Source: Duganella sp. sic0402 (GTDB lineage: Bacteria > Pseudomonadota > Gammaproteobacteria > Burkholderiales > Burkholderiaceae_D). From it: a DNA stretch of 64,000 nt. Made by a program: the position numbers and the translations under genes. Every line of letters begins with the position of its first letter. Positions within the stretch are counted from its first letter, which is position 1. A model generated the notes under the pieces. That model was not told where the DNA came from. It saw only the letters and a program-made list of their open reading frames with translations, and searched no databases. The DNA lies in contig NZ_JAHUWK010000007.1 of NCBI RefSeq assembly GCF_019219065.1, positions 186,001 to 250,000 of the forward strand, given 5' to 3'. Below are positions 49,355 through 59,334 of the stretch, in pieces.

Positions 49355-50410
49355 ATGCAACCATCGATTACTGAATCCTCCTTCGGCACGCTGCCGGACG
49401 GCCGCGAAGCCACCCTCTACACACTGACCAACGCCAACGGCATGATCGCCAAGATCAGTGACCTCGGCGGCGTCATCGCCGAGTTGCACGTGCCGGACCG
49501 CGACGGCGTGCTGGCCGATGTCTGCCACGGCTTCGACAACGTCACGCCTTACCTGGGCGACTCGCATTATTTCGGCGCGCTGATCGGCCGCTACGGCAAT
49601 CGCATCGCCAACGGCCGTTTCACGCTGGATGGCGTTGAGTACCAGCTGGACGTCAACAATGGCGTCAACCACCTGCACGGCGGCATGGATGGTTTTCACC
49701 GCCGCCTGTGGCAAGCCGAAACCTTCAATACGCCAAAATCGGTGGGCCTGATCCTGACCTATGCAAGCCCGGACGGCGAGCAAGGCTATCCTGGCAATGC
49801 CGAAGTCACGGTCATCTATGAACTGCGCAACGACAATGAGCTGCGCATCGCCTTCCACGCCATCGCCGACAAGGCGACGCCGATGAACCTGACCAACCAC
49901 GCTTATTTCAACCTGGCCGGCAAGGGCGATATCCTCGGCCACGAGCTGACTATTTTCGGCGACGCCTACACGCCGGTGGACAGTGGTCTGATTCCGGCCG
50001 GCGGACCGGTAAAAGTGGAAGGTACGCCGTTTGATTTCCGCACGCCGCACAAAATCGGCGAACGTATCGATCAAAAAGATGAGCAATTGGGCTTTGGCGC
50101 CGGCTACGATCACAATTTTGTGCTGAGCAAGGAGCAGGGCGCCATGCAGGTGGCGGCGCGCGTGGTCGAGCCATCCTCCGGGCGGGTGCTGGAGGTGCTG
50201 TCGCAGGAACCAGGTATCCAGTTCTACAGCGGGAATTTCCTGCACGACGGCGTGAGCGGAAAAGGGCGTATCTACGGCTATCGCAGCGGCTTCTGCCTGG
50301 AACCGCAGCACTTCCCGGATTCGCCGAACCGAGCCGATTTCCCATCGACGATCCTGCGCCCGAATGAAGAGTACTCTTCTGTCATGGCCTATAAATTCAG
50401 TATCATCTGA
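49355..50410 (+). CDS. galM: aldose 1-epimerase (mutarotase)
   Basis: 351 residues, cytoplasmic. GalM fold: NGVNHLHGG and FNLTNHAYFNLAG (two catalytic-region His), FDFRTPHKIG, and the catalytic Glu in GFCLEPQHFPDSPN near the C-terminus. It interconverts alpha and beta anomers of sugars. In this locus it would supply the right anomer of L-arabinose to the dehydrogenase encoded downstream. Generic aldose specificity is likely; the call as arabinose mutarotase comes from context. Confidence 0.9.
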   Translation: MQPSITESSFGTLPDGREATLYTLTNANGMIAKISDLGGVIAELHVPDRDGVLADVCHGFDNVTPYLGDSHYFGALIGRYGNRIANGRFTLDGVEYQLDVNNGVNHLHGGMDGFHRRLWQAETFNTPKSVGLILTYASPDGEQGYPGNAEVTVIYELRNDNELRIAFHAIADKATPMNLTNHAYFNLAGKGDILGHELTIFGDAYTPVDSGLIPAGGPVKVEGTPFDFRTPHKIGERIDQKDEQLGFGAGYDHNFVLSKEQGAMQVAARVVEPSSGRVLEVLSQEPGIQFYSGNFLHDGVSGKGRIYGYRSGFCLEPQHFPDSPNRADFPSTILRPNEEYSSVMAYKFSII

Positions 50411-50412
50411 GC

Positions 50413-50433
50413 TATACCGATTTTGATATCGAA
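50413..50433 (+). promoter_or_regulatory. operator-like site before L-arabinonate dehydratase operon, copy B
   Basis: TATACCGATTTTGATATCGAA aligns to copy A (44064-44084) with 16 of 21 identities and no gaps. It lies 110 bp upstream of the dehydratase ATG, nearly the same distance as copy A from the receptor start (103 bp). The shared half-site is TTTTG-R-TATCGAA. Inferred to bind the locus regulator. Confidence 0.5.
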
Positions 50434-50543
50434 GATGATAAACAATTTATTGGAAAGTTATCTCAGTACCACTTAGTATGCCTTATCGATGCGGAGGCAT
50501 GACATTCACGTCTCCGCACAAGGAAAATACTGAGGAGAATTGC

Positions 50544-52286
50544 ATGTCTGAGAATGACAAAAAGGTGAAGCTGCGCTCCGCCGAATGGTTTGGCACCCAA
50601 GATAAAAACGGCTTCATGTACCGCAGCTGGATGAAGAATCAAGGCATCCCTGATCACGAATTCGAAGGTAAGCCGATCATCGGCATCTGCAACACCTGGT
50701 CTGAACTGACCCCATGCAACGCCCACTTCCGCAAACTGGCGGAACACGTCAAGCGCGGTATCTTTGAAGCCGGCGGCTTCCCGGTTGAATTCCCAGTCTT
50801 CTCCAACGGCGAATCGAATCTGCGTCCAACTGCGATGCTGACCCGTAACCTGGCGTCGATGGACGTGGAAGAGTCGATCCGTGGTAACCCGATGGATGGC
50901 GTGGTGCTGCTGGTGGGCTGCGACAAAACCACTCCGGCGCTGCTGATGGGCGCAGCATCGGTCGATATCCCGACCATCGTGGTTACCGGCGGCCCTATGC
51001 TGAACGGTAAGCTGAACGGCAAGAACATCGGCTCCGGCACCGCCGTCTGGCAGTTACACGAGCAAGTTAAAGCTGGCGAAATCTCGATGCACGAGTTTAT
51101 CGGCGCGGAAGCGGGCCACTCCCGTTCGGCCGGCACCTGCAACACCATGGGTACCGCATCGACCATGGCCTGCATGGCTGAATCGCTGGGCACTTCGCTG
51201 CCGCACAACGCCGCCATCCCTGCGGTTGATGCGCGCCGCTATGTGCTGGCGCATATGTCGGGCATCCGCATCGTCGAGATGGTCAAGCAGGATCTGAAGC
51301 TGTCGAAGATTCTGACCAAAGAGAATTTTGAAAACGCGATCCGCGTCAACGCCGCCATCGGCGGTTCGACCAATGCCGTGATCCACCTGAAAGCCATCGC
51401 TGGCCGTATCGGTGTCGATCTGGAGCTGGAAGACTGGACCCGCGTTGGCCGTGGCACGCCAACCATCGTCGACTTGCTGCCTTCGGGCCGCTTCCTGATG
51501 GAAGAGTTCTACTACGCAGGCGGCCTGCCAGGCGTGATCCGCCGTATGGGCGACGGCAATATCCTGCCGCACCCGAACGCGCTGACCGTCAACGGCAAGA
51601 CTATCTGGGAAAACTGCAACGACGCGCCGATCTACGACGAAGAGGTGATCCGCACGCTGGATAACCCGATACGCAAGGATGGCGGCATCTGCATCTTGCG
51701 TGGCAACCTGGCGCCGCGCGGCGCCGTGCTGAAACCGTCGGCAGCGACGCCTGAGCTGATGCAGCATCGCGGCCAGGCCGTGGTGTTCGAAGACTTTGAA
51801 CACTACAAATCGCGCATCATGGACCCGGACCTGGAAGTTACCAAGGATTCCGTGCTGGTGATGAAGAACTGCGGCCCGAAAGGTTATCCAGGCATGGCGG
51901 AAGTGGGCAATATGGGCCTGCCGCCCAAGCTGCTGGCAGCTGGCGTCAAGGACATGGTGCGGATCTCGGATGCGCGCATGTCGGGCACCGCTTACGGCAC
52001 CGTGGTGCTGCACGTGGCGCCGGAAGCCATGGCTGGCGGCCCGCTGGGCATCGTCAAGGATGGCGACTGGATTACGCTGGATTGCGCTGGCGGCTTGTTG
52101 AACCTGGAAGTGTCGGACGAAGAAATCGCCGCGCGCCAGGCTGCCCGTGTGGCAGGCCGTGCGCCAGGTCCGAAGACCGGTTACCAGCAGCTGTACATTG
52201 AGCACGTGCTGCAGGCGGACGAAGGCTGCGACTTCGACTTCCTGGTCGGTAACCGCGGCTCCGCTGTACCTCGTCACTCGCACTAA
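50544..52286 (+). CDS. L-arabinonate dehydratase (IlvD/Edd family)
   Basis: 580 residues from ATG 50544 behind TGAGGAGAA. IlvD/Edd dehydratase with the three iron-sulfur Cys motifs: GICNTWSEL, LVGCDKTTPALL and AGTCNTMGTAST, plus DARMSGTAYG near the C-terminus. It dehydrates L-arabinonate to 2-dehydro-3-deoxy-L-arabinonate in the cytoplasm; the long N-terminal part and neighbour genes distinguish it from IlvD. It starts a tight block with the AraD1-type dehydratase and 2-oxoglutarate-semialdehyde dehydrogenase. Confidence 0.9.
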   Translation: MSENDKKVKLRSAEWFGTQDKNGFMYRSWMKNQGIPDHEFEGKPIIGICNTWSELTPCNAHFRKLAEHVKRGIFEAGGFPVEFPVFSNGESNLRPTAMLTRNLASMDVEESIRGNPMDGVVLLVGCDKTTPALLMGAASVDIPTIVVTGGPMLNGKLNGKNIGSGTAVWQLHEQVKAGEISMHEFIGAEAGHSRSAGTCNTMGTASTMACMAESLGTSLPHNAAIPAVDARRYVLAHMSGIRIVEMVKQDLKLSKILTKENFENAIRVNAAIGGSTNAVIHLKAIAGRIGVDLELEDWTRVGRGTPTIVDLLPSGRFLMEEFYYAGGLPGVIRRMGDGNILPHPNALTVNGKTIWENCNDAPIYDEEVIRTLDNPIRKDGGICILRGNLAPRGAVLKPSAATPELMQHRGQAVVFEDFEHYKSRIMDPDLEVTKDSVLVMKNCGPKGYPGMAEVGNMGLPPKLLAAGVKDMVRISDARMSGTAYGTVVLHVAPEAMAGGPLGIVKDGDWITLDCAGGLLNLEVSDEEIAARQAARVAGRAPGPKTGYQQLYIEHVLQADEGCDFDFLVGNRGSAVPRHSH

Positions 52287-52299
52287 TCATCATCTCGTT

Positions 52300-52319
52300 G
52301 CGCCCTCTACGGAGGGCGC
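52300..52319 (+). other. intergenic mRNA hairpin with UNCG-type loop
   Basis: GCGCCCTC / GAGGGCGC with a TACG loop (UACG in RNA, an unusually stable tetraloop), between the dehydratase stop and the next start (18 bp before it). No T-run, hence not a terminator. Might set the relative amounts of the two proteins by protecting the upstream mRNA end. Confidence 0.55.
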
Positions 52320-52337
52320 GATTCCAAGGGGACTCCC

Positions 52338-53330
52338 ATGCTACTCGTACAATTCAAAAATGAACAAGGCGCGCGCCAGGTCGGCGTGCTGGAACAGAAC
52401 ACCATCCGCATTATCGACGGCTACAGCACCACCTACGCGCTGGCCCAGGATGCGATCCGCAAGTCGGTCGGCCTGGCCGCGCTGGTAGAAAAATCGGTCG
52501 GCGCGCAATCCGCCGCCTTCGACGCTATTGCCGCCGCCGGCCGCCTGCTGTCGCCACTGGATCACACTGACGACGCGCACACCTACGTCACCGGCACCGG
52601 CCTGACCCACCTGGGCTCCGCCGACACCCGCGACGCCATGCACAAGAAAATCGGCGGCGACGTTGAATCGCTGAGCGACTCCATGAAGATGTTCCGCATG
52701 GGCGTGGAAGGCGGCAAGCCCGCCGCCGGCAGCGCTGGCGTGCAGCCGGAATGGTTCTACAAGGGCGACGGCTCGATCGTGGCCGCCAGCGGCCAGGACC
52801 TGGCCATGCCAGACTTCGCGCTGGACGGCGGCGAAGAACCGGAAGTCGCCGGCCTGTACGTCATCGGCGATGACGGCCAGCCGTACCGCGTTGGCTTCGC
52901 CATCGGCAACGAATTCTCGGACCACGTGACCGAGCGCCAGAACTACCTGTACCTGGCCCACTCCAAGCTGCGCGTCTGCGGCCTGGGCCCGGCGCTGCTG
53001 GTTGGCGAAGCGCCTGCCAGCATCGAAGGCACCTCGCGCATCTACGACAAGGAAGGCAAGGTACGCTGGGAGAAGGCCTTCTTCAGCGGCGAGCAGAATA
53101 TGTCGCACACCATCGCCAACCTGGAGCACCACCACTTCAAGTACCCGCTGTTCAAGCGTCCTGGCGACGTGCATGTGCACTTCTTCGGCACCGCCACCCT
53201 GAGCGTGGCCGACAACATCGTGGTGCAGCCTGGCGAAACGTTTGAAATCGACTCGCCGCAATTTGGCCCGGCGCTGCGTAACAAGCTGTCCGTGTTCACA
53301 ACCGAAGTCGCGAAAGTGAAGACCTTATGA
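52338..53330 (+). CDS. 2-dehydro-3-deoxy-L-arabinonate dehydratase, AraD1/FAH type
   Basis: 330 residues, start behind AAGGGGAC. Fumarylacetoacetate-hydrolase-type fold (YVTGTGLTHLGSADTRDAMH, VGFAIGNEFSDHVTERQNYLYLAHSKL, GTATLSVADNIVVQPGETFEI) of the AraD1 family. It converts 2-dehydro-3-deoxy-L-arabinonate to 2-oxoglutarate semialdehyde, replacing the aldolase-like DHDPS-type dehydratase used in other bacteria. Its stop overlaps the next start by 4 bases (ATGA). Confidence 0.87.
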   Translation: MLLVQFKNEQGARQVGVLEQNTIRIIDGYSTTYALAQDAIRKSVGLAALVEKSVGAQSAAFDAIAAAGRLLSPLDHTDDAHTYVTGTGLTHLGSADTRDAMHKKIGGDVESLSDSMKMFRMGVEGGKPAAGSAGVQPEWFYKGDGSIVAASGQDLAMPDFALDGGEEPEVAGLYVIGDDGQPYRVGFAIGNEFSDHVTERQNYLYLAHSKLRVCGLGPALLVGEAPASIEGTSRIYDKEGKVRWEKAFFSGEQNMSHTIANLEHHHFKYPLFKRPGDVHVHFFGTATLSVADNIVVQPGETFEIDSPQFGPALRNKLSVFTTEVAKVKTL

Positions 53331-54895
53331 TCATTACCGGCGATGCACTGATCGGCGGCAAAGCCGTCACGGGTACCGGCGCGGGCGTCCGCGCCTTCAA
53401 CCCTGCGCTGGGCCAGGCCATTGAACCTGAGTTCCGCACCGTGGACGCGTCGCAGATCGACCAGGCTTGCCGCCTGGCCGACGAAGCATTCGACAGCTTC
53501 CGCTCGCTGAGCGACGAGAAGCGCGCCATCTTCCTCGACACCATCGCCGACCAGATCATGGCGCTGGGCGATGTGCTGGTCGAACGCGTGATGGAAGAAA
53601 CCAGCCTGCCGCGCCCTCGCGTGGAAGGTGAGCGTGGCCGCACTGTCGGCCAGCTGAAACTGTTTGCCAACCTGCTGCGCGAAGGCTCGTGGCACGATGT
53701 GCGCTTTGACAAAGCTCTGCCGGATCGGACGCCGCCGCGTCCCGACCTGCGCATGCGCATGATCGGCCTTGGCCCTGTGGCTGTTTTCGCCGCCAGTAAC
53801 TTCCCGTTGGCCTTTTCTGTCGCCGGTGGCGATACCGCATCGGCATTGGCCGCCGGTTGCCCGGTGGTGCTGAAGGCGCACTTCGCGCATCCTGGTACCT
53901 CGGAGCTGGTCGGCCGCGCTGTGGTCAAAGCCGTTGAGATCTGTGGCCTGCCGGCCGGTGTGTTCTCGCTGCTGGCCGGCGTGGGCAATGAGCTGGGCAT
54001 AGCACTGGTGCGTCACCCGGCCATCAAGGCGGTTGGCTTCACCGGCTCGCGTGGTGGTGGTATGGCGCTGATGGTCGCCGCTGCCGCACGTCCTGTGCCG
54101 ATTCCGGTATATGCCGAAATGAGCTCGATCAATCCGGTATTCCTGCTGCCGAACGCGCTGAAGAACCGCGCCGAAGATATCGCTGCCGGCTTCGCCGCCT
54201 CGCTGACGCTGGGCGTGGGCCAGATGTGCACCAATCCTGGCCTGGTGCTGGCGATTGATGGTCCTGATCTGCAACGCTTCACCGCTGCTGCTTCGCAGGC
54301 GCTGGTGGGCGGTGCGGCATGCTCCATGCTGTCACCGGGTATCGCTGGCAACTTCGCACGCGGCGTAAATCAGCTGGCGGAACATGCGGACGTGACGACC
54401 CTGGCCCTGGCGCCGCAAGCGGAAGGCAAGGGCGCTCCTGCGCTGTTCGTATCGACCGCATCGGCTTTCCTGTCGCAGCACGCGCTGCAAGAGGAAATCT
54501 TTGGCCCGGCGTCGCTGGTCATCGCCTGTAAGGATGTGGTGGAACTGCGCCAGGTCACGGAGAAGCTGGAAGGCCAACTGACCGCCACGCTGCAAATGGA
54601 TGAAGGTGATCTGGAAGCGGCGCAGGCGCTGCTGCCAGTGCTGGAGCGCAAAGTGGGTCGCATCCTGGCCAATGGCTATCCGACCGGCGTGGAAGTATGC
54701 AGCGCGATGGTGCACGGTGGTCCGTTCCCATCGACTTCGGACGGCCGCACCACCTCGGTCGGAACGGGCGCGATCACGCGCTTCCTGCGCCCGGTGTGCT
54801 ATCAGAACCTGTCTCAGGCGCTGCTGCCAGAAGTCCTGCGCGACAACGGTTCGGCTACCTGGCTACGCCGCGAAGGTGAGTTGACCCGTAACTAA
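53327..54895 (+). CDS. 2-oxoglutarate-semialdehyde dehydrogenase
   Basis: 522 residues. ALDH fold with catalytic Cys C301 (GQMCTNPG), NAD(P)-binding GVGNELG-type loop, FTGSRGGG and YAEMSSINPVFLLP in place of the usual ELGG motif, a form typical for alpha-ketoglutarate semialdehyde dehydrogenases. It oxidises the aldehyde made by the preceding enzyme to 2-oxoglutarate, which enters the TCA cycle. Translationally coupled with the AraD1 gene by the ATGA overlap. Confidence 0.9.
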   Translation: MIITGDALIGGKAVTGTGAGVRAFNPALGQAIEPEFRTVDASQIDQACRLADEAFDSFRSLSDEKRAIFLDTIADQIMALGDVLVERVMEETSLPRPRVEGERGRTVGQLKLFANLLREGSWHDVRFDKALPDRTPPRPDLRMRMIGLGPVAVFAASNFPLAFSVAGGDTASALAAGCPVVLKAHFAHPGTSELVGRAVVKAVEICGLPAGVFSLLAGVGNELGIALVRHPAIKAVGFTGSRGGGMALMVAAAARPVPIPVYAEMSSINPVFLLPNALKNRAEDIAAGFAASLTLGVGQMCTNPGLVLAIDGPDLQRFTAAASQALVGGAACSMLSPGIAGNFARGVNQLAEHADVTTLALAPQAEGKGAPALFVSTASAFLSQHALQEEIFGPASLVIACKDVVELRQVTEKLEGQLTATLQMDEGDLEAAQALLPVLERKVGRILANGYPTGVEVCSAMVHGGPFPSTSDGRTTSVGTGAITRFLRPVCYQNLSQALLPEVLRDNGSATWLRREGELTRN

Positions 54896-54899
54896 TAGC

Positions 54900-54970
54900 C
54901 GTCGCCCCGGCGAAAGCCGGGGCCCATAGAACACTTGCTCAGCATGGCCCCCGGCCTTCGCCGGGGTGAC
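54900..54970. repeat. REP-like palindromic element, copy 2
   Basis: Two inverted GC-rich hairpins: GCCCCGGCGAAAGCCGGGGC (54904-54923) and CCCCGGCCTTCGCCGGGGT (54949-54967), joined by about 25 bases. Related in layout to copy 1 but with GCCCCGG instead of CATTCCC arms. Located between the ALDH and SDR genes. Confidence 0.65.
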
Positions 54971-54988
54971 GATAACAATGGAGACTGT

Positions 54989-55756
54989 ATGACACAACTG
55001 GCCAAGTTCGGCAGCCTGCGCGGCAAGCGCGTATTCATTACCGGCGGCGGTACCGGCATCGGCGAAGCGATGGTGATTTCCTTCGCAGAGCAAGGCGCAC
55101 AAGTCGCCTTCGTCGACATCGCCCGCGACCCTAGCCTGGCGCTGGTGCGCCGCGTGAAAGAAGCCGGCTATCCCGAGCCGTTGTTCCGCCAATGTGACAT
55201 CACCGACATCCCCGCATTACAAGCCACCATCACCGAATTGACTGGCCTGGTTGGCGACTTCGACATCCTGGTCAACAACGCCGCCAACGACCAGCGCCAC
55301 GAAACCGCCGAAGTCACGCCAGACTTCTGGGACAAGTGCATCGCCGTCAACCAGCGTCCCATGTTCTTCACCTGTCAGGCCGTCCTGGAAGGCATGAAGA
55401 AAAAAGGCGCAGGCTCCATCATCAACATCGGCTCGATCTCCTGGCACGTCAAGAATGCCGGCTATCCAGCCTATGCCACCACCAAGGCCGCCACGCACGG
55501 CCTGACCCGTGGACTGGCGCGCGAATTCGGCGCCCACGGTATCCGCGTCAATACCGTCACGCCAGGCTGGGTGATGACCCAGCGGCAGATCGACCTGTGG
55601 CTGGACGACGCAGGTGAAGACGACATCAAGCGCAATCAGTGCTTGCAGAATAAGCTGATGCCGCAGCATGTGGCATCGATGGTGCTGTTCCTGGCTGCCG
55701 ATGACGGCGCCATGTGCACCGCGCAGGAATTTATCGTCGACGCAGGCTGGGTATAA
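54989..55756 (+). CDS. SDR-family L-arabinose 1-dehydrogenase
   Basis: 255 residues from ATG 54989 behind ATGGAGACTG. Classical SDR: nucleotide motif TGGGTGIG, NNAA, catalytic Ser in IGSISW, Tyr Y162 and Lys K166 (YATTK), and VNTVTPGW. Sequence type is that of pentose dehydrogenases such as Caulobacter XylB and Burkholderiales arabinose dehydrogenases. It would oxidise L-arabinose to L-arabinono-lactone with NAD(P)+. No lactonase gene is in the window. The call of L-arabinose rather than D-xylose rests on the adjacent arabinonate enzymes. Confidence 0.8.
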   Translation: MTQLAKFGSLRGKRVFITGGGTGIGEAMVISFAEQGAQVAFVDIARDPSLALVRRVKEAGYPEPLFRQCDITDIPALQATITELTGLVGDFDILVNNAANDQRHETAEVTPDFWDKCIAVNQRPMFFTCQAVLEGMKKKGAGSIINIGSISWHVKNAGYPAYATTKAATHGLTRGLAREFGAHGIRVNTVTPGWVMTQRQIDLWLDDAGEDDIKRNQCLQNKLMPQHVASMVLFLAADDGAMCTAQEFIVDAGWV

Positions 55757-55843
55757 ACCGCTTGCAGTAGCACTGTTCGCCCCCGGAGACAACCGCACAC
55801 ACGATGCGGCGGGGTATCTCAACCATAGATAAATGGTAGGAAC

Positions 55844-57772
55844 ATGGTGAATACAAACGTAGTCACGGCACTGTCCTGTGCCGCTGCCATCCTCGCGGCC
55901 GTCCCGGCCGCCGCCCAAACCGTGCTGCGCAGCCCGGACCAGCACATCGCCGTCACCGTACGCACAGACGATGGAAAACTGAGGTATACGGTTGCGCGCG
56001 ATGGCAAGCCAGTCCTGCTGGCTTCCGATCTGGGCCTGCAACTGGCCGGTGCGGATCTGGCCAGCGACCTGTCGCTGGTTTCGGCGTCCACGCCGCGCGT
56101 AATCGAAGACCACTACCAGATGGCGGTCGGCAAGCGCAAGGACATCACTTACCGCGCCAACGAGCAAACATACTCGTTGCAAAACGCGCGCCAGCAAAAG
56201 ATGGATATCGTGTTCCGTGTCTCGAATGACGGCGTGGCGTTCCGCTACATCGTCGCCGAGCCGTCGCTGCCGCTGAAGAAGCTGGTGCAGGAACGCACTA
56301 CGTTCGCGCTGCCGGAGGGCGCCAAAGCGTGGCTGCAACCGATGTCGGTCGCGCAGACCGGCTGGAGCAATACCAATCCATCCTACGAAGAGCATTACAA
56401 GATGGAGATCCCGGCCGGCACCAAGTCGCCTACCGAAGCTGGATGGGTATTCCCGGCGCTGTTCCGCACTGGCGCGAATTGGCTGGCCATCTCCGAAGCC
56501 GATATGGATGGCACCTGGCAGGCATCGCGCCTGGCGCAAGACGCCACGGGCGGCAAATACAGCATCGGCAATCCGATGGCGGCCGAGGTCTACACCAACG
56601 GTGGCCTGATGGCGGAAGTGGAGGGTATGCTGACTTCTCCATGGCGCATCATCGCGCTCGGCGCGCTGGCGACCATCACCAACTCAACCTTGGGCACCGA
56701 CCTTGCCAAACCGGCCGTCGACTTTGACGCATCACGCATCAAGCCAGGCCGCGCTTCCTGGAGCTGGGCGATTCTGAAAGACGACTCCATCGTCTACGGC
56801 GTGCAGAAGAAATTCATCGACTACGCCGCCGATATGAAGTGGGAGTACACCCTCATCGACGTCAACTGGGACCGCAACATCGGCTACGACAAGATCAAGG
56901 AGCTGGCTGACTACGGCGCGAAAAAAAACGTCGGCCTGATCCTATGGTACAACTCGTCCGGCCCATGGAATAAAACCGAATACACGCCAAAAGGACAGCT
57001 GCTCACCCATGAACAGCGCGTCAAGGAATTCAAGCGTCTCAGCGATATCGGTATCAAGGGCTTGAAAATCGACTTCTTCGCCGGCGATGGCCAGTCGATG
57101 ATCGCCTATTACAACGACATCCTGCGCGATGCGGCGGCGGCCGGCCTGCTGGTGAACTTCCATGGCTCCACACTGCCGCGCGGCTGGCAGCGCACCTGGC
57201 CGAACCTGATGACGATGGAAGCCATCAAGGGCTTCGAGTTCACCACCTTTGAGCAGAAGGACCAGGACGCGATGCCGAGCCACGCGGCCATGCTGCCGTT
57301 CACCCGCAACCTGTTCGATCCGATGGACTTCACGCCGGTGGTCTTCGGCGATATCCCCAACATCAAGCGCGCCAGCACCAATGGCTTTGAGCTGGCCACC
57401 TCGGTGCTCTACCTGTCCGGCATCCAGCACTTTGCCGACACACCGGAAGGCATGGCCACCGCGCCGGACTACGTGAAGAAATTTATGCAGGACGTGCCGC
57501 GTAGCTGGGACGACAGCCGCCTGGTGGATGGCTATCCAGGCAAATATGCGGTGATCGCGCGCCGCTCAGGGAACACCTGGTACATCGCCGGCATCAATGG
57601 CGGCGACAAAGAAAAAACGCTGACGCTGGACTTGTCCTTCGTCGGCAACAAGCAGGGCGTCGTTATCACCGACGGCAGCGAAGCCCGTAGTTTCAGCCAG
57701 CGCGCCATCGCCGCCGGCAAAAAAGTGGTCGTCACCGTCAAGCCGCATGGCGGCTTTGTCATCCAACTATAA
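55844..57772 (+). CDS. GH97 family glycoside hydrolase
   Basis: 642 residues with signal peptide (to about 25, VPAAAQ), so periplasmic. GH97 architecture: N-terminal beta-sandwich (about 30-285), TIM barrel (about 290-560; DVNWDRNIGYDKIKELADYG, KIDFFAGDGQ), C-terminal domain. The D410 in KIDFF takes the place of the nucleophile in retaining GH97 enzymes, so a retaining alpha-galactosidase or beta-L-arabinopyranosidase fits, rather than inverting SusB. The locus context (arabinan) favours beta-L-arabinopyranosidase, which is inference. Confidence 0.87.
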   Translation: MVNTNVVTALSCAAAILAAVPAAAQTVLRSPDQHIAVTVRTDDGKLRYTVARDGKPVLLASDLGLQLAGADLASDLSLVSASTPRVIEDHYQMAVGKRKDITYRANEQTYSLQNARQQKMDIVFRVSNDGVAFRYIVAEPSLPLKKLVQERTTFALPEGAKAWLQPMSVAQTGWSNTNPSYEEHYKMEIPAGTKSPTEAGWVFPALFRTGANWLAISEADMDGTWQASRLAQDATGGKYSIGNPMAAEVYTNGGLMAEVEGMLTSPWRIIALGALATITNSTLGTDLAKPAVDFDASRIKPGRASWSWAILKDDSIVYGVQKKFIDYAADMKWEYTLIDVNWDRNIGYDKIKELADYGAKKNVGLILWYNSSGPWNKTEYTPKGQLLTHEQRVKEFKRLSDIGIKGLKIDFFAGDGQSMIAYYNDILRDAAAAGLLVNFHGSTLPRGWQRTWPNLMTMEAIKGFEFTTFEQKDQDAMPSHAAMLPFTRNLFDPMDFTPVVFGDIPNIKRASTNGFELATSVLYLSGIQHFADTPEGMATAPDYVKKFMQDVPRSWDDSRLVDGYPGKYAVIARRSGNTWYIAGINGGDKEKTLTLDLSFVGNKQGVVITDGSEARSFSQRAIAAGKKVVVTVKPHGGFVIQL

Positions 57773-57788
57773 AACAGGAGACTGAGAA

Positions 57789-59330
<1,542 letters not shown>

Positions 59331-59334
59331 GTAT

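Noticed and set aside
53327..54895. ALDH considered as succinate-semialdehyde dehydrogenase
   Set aside because: The EMSS motif in place of ELGG and coupling to the AraD1 gene fit 2-oxoglutarate-semialdehyde dehydrogenase better.
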